A stretch of DNA of 64,000 bases from Lysobacter soyae (lineage in GTDB: Bacteria; Pseudomonadota; Gammaproteobacteria; Xanthomonadales; Xanthomonadaceae): contig NZ_CP080544.1 in the NCBI RefSeq assembly GCF_019551435.1, forward strand, positions 1,955,001 to 2,019,000, in the 5' to 3' direction. The translations under genes were made by a program, and so were the position numbers. Under the pieces are notes generated by a model. The model saw nothing but the letters and a program-made list of their open reading frames with translations. It was not told the origin of the DNA and made no database searches. Of the stretch, positions 28,609 through 39,913 are shown one piece after another (positions within the stretch are counted from its first letter, which is position 1; every line of letters begins with the position of its first letter).

Positions 28609-31360
28609 CGATGTCACGTGCGCGTTGCAGCGCGTCGTCTTCGCTCACGATCCGTTTGCGACGGTCGAGCATGCATTGCAGTGCACGCGTCGAAAGAATG
28701 TCATGCGCTTCTTTCAGATGCGTGCCGCAAGCATCCAACGCGCCGATGTCCGACAAGGCCGAAATCAACGCGGTGCTGCGCGTCCAACCAGTGAGCGCCG
28801 GCTTATGCCCGGCGTGAACCAGCACCAGCGCCTGCAGGATGAATTCAATGTCGACCAGTCCGCCTTCGCCTTGCTTCAAATCAAACAGGGCGCCGCGCGA
28901 ACGATCCAATTCGGCGCGCATGCGCGAACGCATCTGCGCGACGTCCTGCATCACCTTTGATGCGTCGCGCGATTGCCGGAGGATGTCGGCACGCACCTGG
29001 TCGAAGCGTGCGCGCAAGCCGGGCGTGCCGGTCAACGCGCGAGCGCGCACCAAGGCTTGATGCTCCCAAGTCCAAGCACGCTGGGCTTGATACTCCGTGT
29101 AACTCGACATAGTGGAAACCAACAAGCCTTTGGCACCATCGGGACGCAGACGGACATCCACGTCATAGAGACGTCCCGCTGCAGTCGGTGTTTGCAACAA
29201 GCTGACGATTTTTTGGGCGAGCCGTGCATACCATCGCGCAGCATCCAGCGGACGCGTGCCGTTCGATTGCGCGTCGGCCGCCGCGTCATACAAGAACACC
29301 AAATCCAGGTCGGAACCGAATGCCAACTCTTCGCCGCCGACACTGCCATAGCCGATCACCACGAACTCACCGCTGGCCACCGTGCCATGCATGCGCGCCA
29401 TGTCTTGCTGTGCCAGGACGACGACGACTTCCAGCACCGCATCGGCAATCCACGCCAAGGCTTGACTGGCATGGCTCGCCGTCAGTCGTCCATCGAGCGT
29501 GGCCAGCGCAATGCGAAAGCTCAACATCTGACGAAGCTCGTTGAGGTCTGCCAGTGCGCGCTCCGTGTCATCCGGATGCGCCGCGACCTGCGCGAGGCAC
29601 TGTGCCACCAGCTCGTCGCGCGTAGGAAACTCGTCCGCCGCGCGCGCGTCCAACAATTCGTCGAGCAGAATCGGAAAATTCGCCAAGCGTTCGCCGAGCA
29701 ACGCGCTCCGCCCCAGGATGTCTACCAGTCTTTGCAGTGCCGCCGGTTGCTCGTCCAACAAGGCGAGATAACTGCTGCGACGCAAGATGTTGCCTAGCAA
29801 GGTGATCATTCGCGTCAGCGCAACATCAGGGGCCGTTGCCGCGGCGCTGGCTTCAATGAGGGCGGGCATGACGCGATCCAACCGGCTACGGCTTTGGGCC
29901 GTGGCGGTCTTGACGCCGAGGGATTGCGCGAACCTGCGCAGGGCGTCATCGGCGGCGTCTGCATCCGCAAAGCCCGCGGCAGCCAGAACGGCGGCGTCAC
30001 CGTCATCCGGCAGCTCCCGCCAATAGGTCGAGATATCACCGGCATCCTCGGCTTTTTTGCGGGTCCCGAGCAATCCTGAGAAATGTTTGCTAATGACCGC
30101 GCGTGCGTCCGCTAGTGCCATCTCGAACTGTTCGGTGTCGTTGAAATTCAAGCCGGTTGCGAGACGGTAACGACCCGCGGCGTCTTCCGGCAAGGCATGC
30201 ACTTGCGCGTCGTTCCGCATTTGGATGCGGTTCTCGACCTTACGTAAAAACAAATAGGCGGCAAGCATCTCCGCAGCATCATCTGTGGCAACCAAGCCGG
30301 CGTTCTTCAAAGCCGCCAAGGCGGTCATGAATCCTCGCTGTTGCAACGCGGGCGTTCGTCCGCCGCGAATGATCTGCAGTACTTGCGCAAAGAACTCGAC
30401 TTCACGGATGCCGCCGGGCCCGCGTTTCACATCATCAGCCATTTCCTTGCGCGCGACTTCGGCGTTGATCATCGCCTTCATTTCGCGCAGACCATCGATA
30501 GCGCCGTAGTCGAGATAACGTCGATAGACGAAGGGCCGCAGCAAACGCGAGAAACGCGCACCGGCTTCGAGATCGCCCACCACGGCGCGCGCCTTCAGCC
30601 AGGCGTAGCGCTCCCAATCGCGCCCTTCGCGCTGGAAATATTGCTCTAGCGCACCGAACGACCAAGCGACGCGACCGGCGTTGCCGTAAGGACGCAGCCG
30701 CAAGTCCACGCGATGGCTGAAACCCTCCGGCGTAATCTCGTCGAGCAACTTCGAAAACTGCTGGCCAAGTCGCGCGAAATACTGCTCGGCCGACAAAGGT
30801 CTTGGGCCGTCACTCTCCCCTTCCGCTTCATAGCCGAAGACGATATCGATGTCGGAAGAGAAATTGAGTTCGCCGCCGCCGAGCTTGCCAAGGCCGAACA
30901 CCACTAGGCGTACCACGTCGCCTGCAGGTGTCCGCACCAGACCGTGTCGCGACGCCATGACCGATTCCAGATGCGCCAAGGCGATGGCCATGCAGCGCTC
31001 GGCCAACCGGGTACTTTCGCGCAGTGTGACAACCGTGTCGTCCAAGGCAAACACGTCGCGCCAGATCAGACGCACGGATTCGTTTTGTCGCAGCCGACGC
31101 AAACCGATTTGTACGGCGCCGGTGTCAGCCGCTTCTTCTGCAGCGAACTCAAAGGCCGCGGCACCATCGTCGGCCAACAAATGTTGCAACACCTCCGGGC
31201 GGCGTTCAAAAACGTCCATGGCGAAATCACTGACCCGGGCGATTTGCGCAAGCTTGGCGATGGCGGTCGGGTCCAATGGGATCGACGCCCGTTCACATGC
31301 CGCCACAACGCGTTTGCACGTGGTCTCTATGGCAGCGTTGAGTTCGGTCGACACGTGCAT
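28556..31360 (-). CDS. glnE: Bifunctional glutamine synthetase adenylyltransferase/deadenylylase
   Basis: A 934-residue protein that adds AMP to glutamine synthetase and removes it, under PII control. The two nucleotidyltransferase domains are both present, each with its metal-binding Asp pair: GKLGGGELNFSSDIDIVF in the N-terminal deadenylylase half and GSVGGEELAFGSDLDLVF in the C-terminal adenylyltransferase half. The size fits E. coli GlnE (946). The open frame continues to 31675, but the upstream part shows no family similarity, so ATG 31360 is used; GTG 31384 is an alternative. It is divergent from the CrtI-like gene. Confidence 0.93.
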   Translation of the reverse strand: MHVSTELNAAIETTCKRVVAACERASIPLDPTAIAKLAQIARVSDFAMDVFERRPEVLQHLLADDGAAAFEFAAEEAADTGAVQIGLRRLRQNESVRLIWRDVFALDDTVVTLRESTRLAERCMAIALAHLESVMASRHGLVRTPAGDVVRLVVFGLGKLGGGELNFSSDIDIVFGYEAEGESDGPRPLSAEQYFARLGQQFSKLLDEITPEGFSHRVDLRLRPYGNAGRVAWSFGALEQYFQREGRDWERYAWLKARAVVGDLEAGARFSRLLRPFVYRRYLDYGAIDGLREMKAMINAEVARKEMADDVKRGPGGIREVEFFAQVLQIIRGGRTPALQQRGFMTALAALKNAGLVATDDAAEMLAAYLFLRKVENRIQMRNDAQVHALPEDAAGRYRLATGLNFNDTEQFEMALADARAVISKHFSGLLGTRKKAEDAGDISTYWRELPDDGDAAVLAAAGFADADAADDALRRFAQSLGVKTATAQSRSRLDRVMPALIEASAAATAPDVALTRMITLLGNILRRSSYLALLDEQPAALQRLVDILGRSALLGERLANFPILLDELLDARAADEFPTRDELVAQCLAQVAAHPDDTERALADLNELRQMLSFRIALATLDGRLTASHASQALAWIADAVLEVVVVLAQQDMARMHGTVASGEFVVIGYGSVGGEELAFGSDLDLVFLYDAAADAQSNGTRPLDAARWYARLAQKIVSLLQTPTAAGRLYDVDVRLRPDGAKGLLVSTMSSYTEYQAQRAWTWEHQALVRARALTGTPGLRARFDQVRADILRQSRDASKVMQDVAQMRSRMRAELDRSRGALFDLKQGEGGLVDIEFILQALVLVHAGHKPALTGWTRSTALISALSDIGALDACGTHLKEAHDILSTRALQCMLDRRKRIVSEDDALQRARDIVRQTWARVFEEVNPENG

Positions 31361-31438
31361 GGCATGGCGGATTTCTGGCGTCACCCATGATAACCAGCCG
31401 ACGGCACTGCATAATCCGGAAACAGGCGGCGGAACTTC

Positions 31439-33055
31439 ATGGCGACGAGCACACATAGCGACATTTTGATTTTGGGCGGCGGGCACAACGGCTTGGTGTG
31501 TGCCGCGTACCTGGCCGCGGCAGGGCTCTCGGTGCGCATTCTTGAACGACGTGACATCGTCGGTGGCGCCGCCGTCACCGAAGAATTTCATCCCGGCTTC
31601 CGGAATTCCGTCGCGAGCTATACGGTGAGCCTGCTGAATCCGAAGGTGATACGCGACCTTCGCTTGGCAAGCCACGGCTTGCGCATCGTCGAACGTCCGT
31701 ACGCGAACTTTTTACCCCTGCCTTCAGGCGGCCACTTCAAAGGCGGTCAACACACCGAAGCGGAGTTGCAGCGTCACTGTCCGGGCGATATTCCGCGCTG
31801 GCACGCCTATAACGCACGCATGGATCGCATCGTCGCGGTACTGCGCGAAATCGTTCACATGACACCGCCGAACATCGGCGACCGCATCGCCTTCGCCGAC
31901 TGGCTCCGCAGCGCGTCGTTGGCGCGCAAACTCAAGCACCTGGATCTCGGCGCGCGCCGCGATTTGTTGGACATGTTCACCAAATCGGCCGGCGAGTTGT
32001 TGGATGACTACTTCCAATGCGAGCCCTTGAAGGCGATTTTGGGTTGGGACTCTGTGGTGGGTTCATTCAATAGCCCCTATACCCCCGGATGCGCGTATGT
32101 CTTGTTGCATCACCTCTTCGGCGAGGTCAATGGCAAAGCCGGGCAATGGGGCCACGCCATCGGCGGCATGGGTGCCATCACCGAAGCGATGCGCAAAGAA
32201 TGCGTCGCTCGGGCTGTGCAGGTGGAGACCGGTGCGGCGGTCGCGCGCGTGCTCGTGCGCAACGGCCAAGCATTCGGCGCAGAGACGGTGGACGGACGCC
32301 GATTTGAAGCGAGCTGTGTGGTCTCCAACATCGGTCCGAAGCCTTTGTATCAATCCTTGATCGAGCCGCAGCATTTGTCCGATGAACAACACGAACGCAT
32401 GCGCCGCTATCGCGTCGGTTCGGGCACCTTCCGCATGAATGTCGCACTGAGCGAGTTACCGGATTTCAGCGCAATGCCGGGAACAACGCTTCAGCCGCAC
32501 CATCAAACCGGCATCTTGATCGGGCCGTCGTTGGCGTATTTCGAACAGGCTTTCGTCGATGCGAAGACACGCGAACACAATCCGGGCTGGTCGCGCGCGC
32601 CGATCGTCGAGCTGTGCATTTCGTCTGCCTTGGACGACAGCCTGGCACCGCCCGGGCAACACGTCGCGAGCCTCTTCTGCCAGCACGTGGCGCGGGAAGT
32701 GACGGATGGTTGGGATGCGCACGCGCAGACGGTGGCCGAGTTGATGATCGACACCGTGGATGCCTATGCACCGAATTTCAAACGCAGTGTGTTGGGCATG
32801 GATGTGTTGTCACCGTTGGAACTTGAACGGCGAATCGGCTTGGCCGGCGGCGATATTTTCCACGGCACCTTGGGCTTGGATCAGATGTTTTCGGCACGTC
32901 CGTTGCTCGGCCAAGGCAACTACCGCGGCGCTTTGAAAGGCTTGTATCTCTGCGGTGCGGGTACGCATCCGGGCGGCGGCGTCACCGGCCTGCCCGGTCG
33001 CAACGCCGCGCGCGAAATATTGAAAGATCTGAAACGGCGTCCTCGCCCCGATTGA
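31439..33055 (+). CDS. CrtI/PYROXD2-like FAD-dependent oxidoreductase
   Basis: A 538-residue flavoprotein with the N-terminal dinucleotide-binding motif ILGGGHNGLVCAAYLA followed by the GG doublet of this family (DIVGGAAVTEEF). The C-terminal FAD-contact segment is LYLCGAGTHPGGGVTGLPGRNAA. It resembles phytoene-desaturase-type proteins and human PYROXD2 rather than true carotenoid desaturases. No other carotenoid genes lie nearby, so the substrate is unknown. It starts at ATG 31439, 78 bp from the divergent glnE. Confidence 0.88.
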   Translation: MATSTHSDILILGGGHNGLVCAAYLAAAGLSVRILERRDIVGGAAVTEEFHPGFRNSVASYTVSLLNPKVIRDLRLASHGLRIVERPYANFLPLPSGGHFKGGQHTEAELQRHCPGDIPRWHAYNARMDRIVAVLREIVHMTPPNIGDRIAFADWLRSASLARKLKHLDLGARRDLLDMFTKSAGELLDDYFQCEPLKAILGWDSVVGSFNSPYTPGCAYVLLHHLFGEVNGKAGQWGHAIGGMGAITEAMRKECVARAVQVETGAAVARVLVRNGQAFGAETVDGRRFEASCVVSNIGPKPLYQSLIEPQHLSDEQHERMRRYRVGSGTFRMNVALSELPDFSAMPGTTLQPHHQTGILIGPSLAYFEQAFVDAKTREHNPGWSRAPIVELCISSALDDSLAPPGQHVASLFCQHVAREVTDGWDAHAQTVAELMIDTVDAYAPNFKRSVLGMDVLSPLELERRIGLAGGDIFHGTLGLDQMFSARPLLGQGNYRGALKGLYLCGAGTHPGGGVTGLPGRNAAREILKDLKRRPRPD

Positions 33056-33219
33056 GCAACACCTCTGCCGCGTCTGGCCACGCGCGCCGATGTTTGCCCA
33101 ACGGCTCATCCCTGACAATGGCAGCTTCATGCCGGCGGCCGGGCGTTTCGTCATTCCCCCGATGACAGGACGCCGCCATCGCGCCAAGCTCGGCCCTGAA
33201 CCACATTGCGAGTCCCATC

Positions 33220-34482
33220 ATGTTCAAGAGTCTTCTGTTTGTGTTGCGCATCGCCTTGGCGTGGGGAACAGCGATATTCCTGGCGGTTGTCACCTATTCG
33301 TCTTTGCCGTTCTTTGGTAGCTTCGAACTGCCTGCGGTGCTCTTCACCCTCATCACGTCGGCATTGGTGTTGGCCGGGGCTTTCTCGCACATCCGTCGCG
33401 TCAAGCTGATCGCCGGAACGGTCAATCGTGACACGCTGTCAAACCGTCAGAAACGTCAGATTGAAATTCCATTCGAAGCCGGCGAAGCCTTCGATTTGCT
33501 GGATGCGGCTGTGCGTGAATTGCCCGGCGTTGAGCGCATCCAAAGCGCGCGTGACAGCCTGCAGATCAAGGCGAAGGTGGCGCGCCCCGACACCTACGGC
33601 GAAGACGAATTACCGCGCTGGAATCCGCTCCGTTGGTTCGGCCAGCCGCGCAATCAATTGCAGGCGACCGTCACACCGGCCGGCGACAGCGGCAGCGTCA
33701 CCTTGATTTGCGAGCCCGACCATCCCGCCTGGCGTGACTGGTTCCTTGTGGATGACGGTACCAACTTCGAAAACGCAGAAGCGATCGTGCGCGCACTCAC
33801 CCGCCGCATCGGCGAACGACGTCGCGGTGAACGTACCCACGCCGAACAAACCGCAACGGAAAAAGAGCTCACAGAAGCCAAGCTGCACCTCCTTCACGCA
33901 CAAGTCGAACCGCACTTTCTCTACAACACCTTGGCCAGTGCGCAATTGCTCACGCGCAGTGATCCGGCGCGCGCCGAAACCATGTTGGGCCACTTGATCC
34001 AGTACTTGCGTCGCTCTCTGCCTGATGCGGGCGACGGCATGTCCACCTTGGGTGCCGAACTCGAACGCGCCTTGGCCTATTTGGAGATTCTGAAAATCCG
34101 TATGGGCGAGCGGTTGAACGTCCAAGTGGATGTGCCGGATGCGCTGCGTGGCACGGCGATTCCCGCGATGATGCTGCAGACTTTGGTTGAAAACGCCATC
34201 AAGCACGGCTTGGAGCCGCGCACCGGCGGCGGCACCGTGTGGATTCGTGCGCGCCGCAGCGAGGAAGGCGTGGCCGTGACGGTGGCCGATGACGGTGAAG
34301 GATTCAACACGAAAACGGCGGGCACCGGCATCGGTCTGAAAAATATCCGCGAGCGTCTGCGCTTGCGCTTCGCCGGCGCCGCCAGTTTGTCAGTCATTGC
34401 CAACTTTCCTTCGGGTGTTGCCGCGACCTTGATGGTTCCCGCGTCGGCCGACCCGCAAAACGGAGACAGCGGTCATGCATGA
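33220..34482 (+). CDS. LytS/YehU-type sensor histidine kinase
   Basis: A 420-residue kinase with two N-terminal membrane segments (residues ~5-60), then a ~140-residue region I cannot assign, then a His_kinase domain with phosphoacceptor His232 in AQVEPHFLYNTLAS, and an ATPase domain (LVENAIKHGL, ADDGEGFN, GTGIGLKNIRERL). There is no 5TM LytS or GAF sensor part; the middle region (residues ~75-210, QIEIPFEAGEAFDLL onward) may be the sensor. The 3' end overlaps the response regulator gene by 8 bp. The 164 bp before it (33056-33219) shows no gene. Confidence 0.9.
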   Translation: MFKSLLFVLRIALAWGTAIFLAVVTYSSLPFFGSFELPAVLFTLITSALVLAGAFSHIRRVKLIAGTVNRDTLSNRQKRQIEIPFEAGEAFDLLDAAVRELPGVERIQSARDSLQIKAKVARPDTYGEDELPRWNPLRWFGQPRNQLQATVTPAGDSGSVTLICEPDHPAWRDWFLVDDGTNFENAEAIVRALTRRIGERRRGERTHAEQTATEKELTEAKLHLLHAQVEPHFLYNTLASAQLLTRSDPARAETMLGHLIQYLRRSLPDAGDGMSTLGAELERALAYLEILKIRMGERLNVQVDVPDALRGTAIPAMMLQTLVENAIKHGLEPRTGGGTVWIRARRSEEGVAVTVADDGEGFNTKTAGTGIGLKNIRERLRLRFAGAASLSVIANFPSGVAATLMVPASADPQNGDSGHA

Positions 34483-35263
34483 TCCCAACGTCGCCAGCAC
34501 ACCAACTTGTGTGGTGGCCGAAGATGAAACCTTGTTGCGACATGCATTGGTGTCCGAGCTCGCGCGGGCTTGGCCTGGCCTCTCAGTCGTCGCCGAATGC
34601 GAAGACGGCGCCAGTGCCTTGGAAGCGATTGCGGAACATCGTCCCGACGTCGCCTTTCTTGATATACGCATGCCCGGCCTGACCGGCATGGAGGTCGCCG
34701 CCGCTGCGGCTGAAGCCAGCCCCGAAACGCATATCGTGTTTGTCACCGCGTACAACCAATACGCGATCGAGGCGTTTGACCAAGGGGCGGTCGACTATTT
34801 GTTGAAGCCGGTTCAACCGGAGCGACTCGACGCCACTGTGGCGCGGCTGCAAGCGCGGAGCACACAGCCGGATCTTGCCTCACTCAAAGCATTACTCAAG
34901 CGCCTGGATGCGGCGCCCGGTGCAGCGGGTACACCGGAGCCGCTGACCTGGCTCACGGCCAGTGCCGGCCGCGAAACGCGTTTGGTTCTGGTCGAAGACG
35001 TCGTCTATTTTCGTGCCGACCAGAAGTACACCACGGTGGTGACCGCGGAGGGCGAATCCCTCTTGAGGACGCCGCTGCGGGAATTGTTGCCGCGACTGGA
35101 TCCGAAAGTCTTCAAACAGATCCATCGCTCGACCATCGTCAATATGCGCGCCATCGCCGGCGTGATTCGCGATGAATCGGGCAGAGGCACCGTGCGTCTT
35201 CGCGGTCGCGACGAAACACTGCACATCAGCCAACCCTTCATGACCTTGTTCAAGACCATGTAA
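34475..35263 (+). CDS. LytTR-family response regulator
   Basis: A 262-residue regulator: receiver domain with phosphoacceptor Asp63 in AFLDIRMPG and conserved Lys in DYLLKPVQ, a linker, and a C-terminal LytTR DNA-binding domain (VEDVVYFRADQKYTTV, FKQIHRSTIVNMRAI). It forms a pair with the kinase encoded just before it, overlapping by 8 bp. LytTR regulators often control surface polysaccharide, fimbriae or exoenzymes; the target here is unknown. A small lipoprotein gene follows 27 bp later and could be part of the same operon. Confidence 0.93.
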   Translation: MHDPNVASTPTCVVAEDETLLRHALVSELARAWPGLSVVAECEDGASALEAIAEHRPDVAFLDIRMPGLTGMEVAAAAAEASPETHIVFVTAYNQYAIEAFDQGAVDYLLKPVQPERLDATVARLQARSTQPDLASLKALLKRLDAAPGAAGTPEPLTWLTASAGRETRLVLVEDVVYFRADQKYTTVVTAEGESLLRTPLRELLPRLDPKVFKQIHRSTIVNMRAIAGVIRDESGRGTVRLRGRDETLHISQPFMTLFKTM

Positions 35264-35290
35264 GACGCCGCGCGTCTTCGGAGAAATGAC

Positions 35291-35656
35291 ATGAACGCGA
35301 TCGCACAACTCTTTGCCTTGGCACAATTTCTGTTGACGCTGGCCGGTTGTTCGCCCGGCGCCACGGAATTCAGCAACAAAATTTTGAGCACCCAGGGCGC
35401 GACCCTCTACAGCACGGCTGCCGACAACGAAGGCGAGGCGAAATTTGTCTGCCGCGAAAGCAGCAGCGGGCAATGCCATTACACCTTGTATGCGTCAGCC
35501 TGCACCGATGCCGAGGCGTGCAAGGAGAAGCCGTTGCAGACCTTCGTCCTGCAGCGGGGTGAATCAAAAGCATTGCGCGGGATCGCCAAGTTCCATCCTT
35601 GCGTGGCCTTGGATGCGAAGCCGGTGGGGCCGGATTGCCGGGAATTGATGCCATGA
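35291..35656 (+). CDS. Small lipoprotein of unknown function
   Basis: A 121-residue protein with a hydrophobic start and lipobox LAGC (around residue 20), so likely a membrane-anchored lipoprotein. The mature part has further cysteines (FVCRES, GQCHYT, SACTDAEACKE, HPCVAL, PDCREL), enough for several disulfides. I recognise no family. It follows the LytTR regulator by 27 bp on the same strand and may be the output or accessory sensor of that two-component pair; this is inferred from position only. Confidence 0.7.
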   Translation: MNAIAQLFALAQFLLTLAGCSPGATEFSNKILSTQGATLYSTAADNEGEAKFVCRESSSGQCHYTLYASACTDAEACKEKPLQTFVLQRGESKALRGIAKFHPCVALDAKPVGPDCRELMP

Positions 35657-35695
35657 CAAGCGCAGGCAAACTGCATTATTGATCTCGTCTGCGAA

Positions 35696-35749
35696 GCGCC
35701 CTCATCCGGCCCCTTTGGGGCCACCTTCTCCACTTTGTGGAGAAGGGAG
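35696..35749. repeat. REP-like element with two perfect hairpins
   Basis: Two adjacent inverted repeats: GGCCCC-TTT-GGGGCC (35708-35722) and CCTTCTCCAC-TTT-GTGGAGAAGG (35724-35746), preceded by GCGCCCTCATCC. The CTCATCC...CACCTTCTCC core resembles extragenic palindromic repeats common in Xanthomonadaceae and other Proteobacteria. This is the only copy I see in the window. It lies between the lipoprotein gene and the groEL terminator. Confidence 0.75.
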
Positions 35750-35756
35750 GAAAAAG

Positions 35757-35790
35757 AAAACCCCCGCGATGGATTGCGGGGGTTTTTGTT
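35757..35790 (-). terminator. Rho-independent terminator of groESL
   Basis: On the minus strand, the stem CCCCCGC/GCGGGGG with an 8-nt loop is followed by TTTTCTTTTT. A T run also follows on the plus strand, so it may act in both directions. It lies 32 bp after the groEL stop. Confidence 0.9.
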
Positions 35791-35821
35791 TTGCGGTGTT
35801 GCTTGAAGCGTTGGGGCTGGA

Positions 35822-37474
<1,653 letters not shown>

Positions 37475-37498
37475 TTATCTAAATGCTTGAGTGAACAA

Positions 37499-37786
37499 TC
37501 AGCCGACGATCGCGAGGATGTCGTCTTCCTTCACAACCTTGTATTCGGTGCCTTCGTGCTTGTAGGCGCTACCGGCGTATTGGCCATAAATCACCTTGTC
37601 GCCGACCTTGACGGTCATGGGACGGGTGTTGCCGTTGTCAAGCGCCTTGCCCGGGCCGACGGCGACCACTTCACCTTTGGTGGGCTTTTCTTTGGCGTTG
37701 TCGGGGATCAGGATGCCACCGGCAGAGAGTTCTTCGGCTTCGACAGGCTTGACGACGACGCGGTCGTAGAGCGGCTTCAGGTTCAT
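37499..37786 (-). CDS. groES: 10-kDa co-chaperonin GroES
   Basis: A 95-residue GroEL lid protein, heptameric in the cytosol. The N-terminus [19 protein letters not shown] and the mobile-loop region [17 protein letters not shown] are typical. ATG 37786 is preceded by GGAG at proper spacing; the frame extends upstream through the regulatory region, which is not coding. First gene of the groES-groEL operon. Confidence 0.98.
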   Translation of the reverse strand: MNLKPLYDRVVVKPVEAEELSAGGILIPDNAKEKPTKGEVVAVGPGKALDNGNTRPMTVKVGDKVIYGQYAGSAYKHEGTEYKVVKEDDILAIVG

Positions 37787-37833
37787 GGATATACTCCGCA
37801 AGTTATTGATTGGTATGAAAAAACATGCCGATT

Positions 37834-37860
37834 TTAGCAGTCTCATGTTGAGAGTGCCAA
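37834..37860 (-). promoter_or_regulatory. CIRCE operator (HrcA site) upstream of groES
   Basis: TTAGCAGTC, 9-nt spacer, GAGTGCCAA: 7 of 9 arm positions pair, matching the CIRCE form TTAGCACTC-N9-GAGTGCTAA with two changes. It lies between the sigma-32 promoter and the groES ribosome site, where HrcA binding would block transcription. Confidence 0.88.
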
Positions 37861-37897
37861 TCTCGGCGGAACGGCCCCCCTCACAGGGATGCCTATG

Positions 37898-37925
37898 TAA
37901 TGGGGCCTTCGTTTGCCCTTTCAAG
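37898..37925 (-). promoter_or_regulatory. Sigma-32 heat-shock promoter of groESL
   Basis: On the minus strand CTTGAAA (37925-37919), a 13-nt spacer and CCCCATTA (37905-37898) match the RpoH consensus CTTGAAA-N11-16-CCCCATNT almost fully. The start of transcription would be near 37890, upstream of the CIRCE element. Confidence 0.9.
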
Positions 37926-37974
37926 ACCCTCAGGAAAAGAATGTTTTCCCGACCGCGCACCGGCCGGATTTCCT

Positions 37975-38004
37975 TTGGGCAGGGCGCCGATCGGGTGCTA
38001 GGCT
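37975..38004 (+). promoter_or_regulatory. Candidate recQ promoter
   Basis: TTGGGC (37975-37980), 18-nt spacer, TAGGCT (37999-38004). The -10 ends 7 nt before ATG 38012, so the transcript may be leaderless. Confidence 0.45.
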
Positions 38005-38011
38005 CCTCGCC

Positions 38012-39835
38012 ATGAAATCCGTTCAAGACGCCGCCAACGACTCCGCGCTAGATGTGTTGCGCAGTGTTTGGGGCTATCAGACCTTCCGGGGGCGCCAGCA
38101 CGCCATCGTCAACCATGTCGCCGCCGGCCTCGATGCCTTGGTGCTGATGCCGACGGGTGGCGGAAAGTCACTGTGCTATCAAGTCCCAGCCCTCCTGCGT
38201 CCGGGCTGCGCCATCGTGGTCTCTCCGCTGATTGCCTTGATGCAGGATCAGGTCGAAGCGCTGCACCAGCTTGGCATTGAAGCGGCGTATTTGAATTCAA
38301 GTTTGCCGGCCGGCGAGGCGTATGCCGTTGAGCAGCGTTTTGTGTCGGGCGATTTGAAACTGTTGTACGTGGCACCCGAACGCTTGTTGACGCCGCGTTT
38401 CTTGGACCTTGTCGCGCGCGCGCCGGTGTCTTTGTTCGCGATTGACGAAGCCCATTGCGTGTCGCAATGGGGGCACGATTTCAGGCCCGAGTATCGACAG
38501 CTGACGATGCTGCACAAACGTTGGCCGTCAATTCCACGCATCGCGCTGACCGCCACCGCCGATCCCGCCACACAAGAGGAAATCATCGAACGCTTGCAAT
38601 TGGATGATGCCGAGCAGTTCTCCAGCAGCTTCGACCGACCCAACATCCGCTACACCATTGTCGAGAAAAACGATGCACGCCGGCAGTTGCTCGACTTTCT
38701 CGACGGGCATGCCGGTGAGTCCGGCATCGTCTATGCGATGTCCCGGAAAAAAGTCGAAGACACGGCCGCGTTTTTGCGAAGCAAAGGCTATAACGCCTTG
38801 GCGTATCACGCCGGCATGGATACGGAAACGCGCGCGTTACATCAGCGCCGGTTTTTGCGCGAAGACGGCATCATCATGGCGGCGACCATCGCCTTCGGAA
38901 TGGGCATCGACAAGCCGGATGTCCGATTTGTCGCCCACGTGGATCTGCCGAAATCGGTCGAGGGCTATTACCAAGAAACCGGTCGTGCCGGCCGCGACGG
39001 CGAACCAGCCGAAGCGTGGATGGCCTATGGCTTGGGTGATGTCGTCAATTTGCGCAAGATGATCGAAAGCTCCGAAGCGGATGATTCGCGCAAATGGATG
39101 GAGCGTCGCAAGCTCGACAGTCTATTGGGCTACTGCGAAACGCTGGGCTGCCGTCGCCAACGCTTGCTGGCAAGCTTCGGCGAAGTGATGGCCAATCCTT
39201 GCGGGAATTGCGACAACTGCCTCAATCCGCCGGAAGCTTGGGATGCCACCGAACCCGCACGGATGGCACTGAGTTGTGTCTACCGTTGCGGTCAACGCTT
39301 CGGTGCCTCCCACCTGATTGATGTGCTGCGGGGCGAACGTACTGAACGCATCCTCCAGTTGGGTCATGACACCGTCAGCACCTTCGCCATCGGTCGGGAT
39401 ATCGATTCGAATACTTGGCGCAGTATTTTTCGCCAATTGGTATCGCACGGATATCTGGAGACCGACACACATGGCGGTCTGCGGTTGGCAGAGGCTTCAC
39501 GTACGCTCTTGAAGGGCGAACAAACGCTGCAATTGCGCCGCGAGCAAGCGCGAGTCCGCCGTCAGCGACGTGCCGCACTGTCGAACCCGAACTCGCCGGA
39601 TGCCTGGATGTCCGCCGATGCCCGCCTCTTATTTGATGCGCTGCGCGCATTGAGAACCGAGTTGGCGCGCGCCCAGAGTGTGCCGCCCTACGTGATCTTC
39701 CACGACAAGACCCTGCGGGAAATTGCCACCTCCCGGCCCGAAAGCCTGTCTGCCCTAGGGACCATCGAGGGCATCGGTCCGAGAAAATTGGCGGAATATG
39801 GCAATCAGGTGCTCGACCTGATTTCGGCGAATTGA
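38012..39835 (+). CDS. recQ: ATP-dependent DNA helicase RecQ
   Basis: A 607-residue 3'-5' helicase of the RecF repair pathway. Walker [20 protein letters not shown] box [19 protein letters not shown], the RecQ zinc motif with four Cys (YCETLGC... NPCGNCDNC), a winged-helix region, and a C-terminal HRDC domain ending [12 protein letters not shown]. Full family length. ATG 38012 is used instead of the open frame start at 37913, since the latter would cover the groESL promoter and shows no similarity. Divergent from groES. Confidence 0.95.
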   Translation: MKSVQDAANDSALDVLRSVWGYQTFRGRQHAIVNHVAAGLDALVLMPTGGGKSLCYQVPALLRPGCAIVVSPLIALMQDQVEALHQLGIEAAYLNSSLPAGEAYAVEQRFVSGDLKLLYVAPERLLTPRFLDLVARAPVSLFAIDEAHCVSQWGHDFRPEYRQLTMLHKRWPSIPRIALTATADPATQEEIIERLQLDDAEQFSSSFDRPNIRYTIVEKNDARRQLLDFLDGHAGESGIVYAMSRKKVEDTAAFLRSKGYNALAYHAGMDTETRALHQRRFLREDGIIMAATIAFGMGIDKPDVRFVAHVDLPKSVEGYYQETGRAGRDGEPAEAWMAYGLGDVVNLRKMIESSEADDSRKWMERRKLDSLLGYCETLGCRRQRLLASFGEVMANPCGNCDNCLNPPEAWDATEPARMALSCVYRCGQRFGASHLIDVLRGERTERILQLGHDTVSTFAIGRDIDSNTWRSIFRQLVSHGYLETDTHGGLRLAEASRTLLKGEQTLQLRREQARVRRQRRAALSNPNSPDAWMSADARLLFDALRALRTELARAQSVPPYVIFHDKTLREIATSRPESLSALGTIEGIGPRKLAEYGNQVLDLISAN

Positions 39836-39901
39836 ACGCGAAGGTGAATGAACCATCAGGACGCTGGCAGGTCGAAGCCTGCGACGCGTGAAGCGCCTCC
39901 T

Positions 39902-39907
39902 TACAAT
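39902..39907 (+). promoter_or_regulatory. Candidate -10 for dsbD
   Basis: TACAAT ends 6 nt before ATG 39914; no ribosome site lies between. A weak TGCGAC at 39880-39885 could be the -35. Confidence 0.45.
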
Positions 39908-39913
39908 GGTCGA

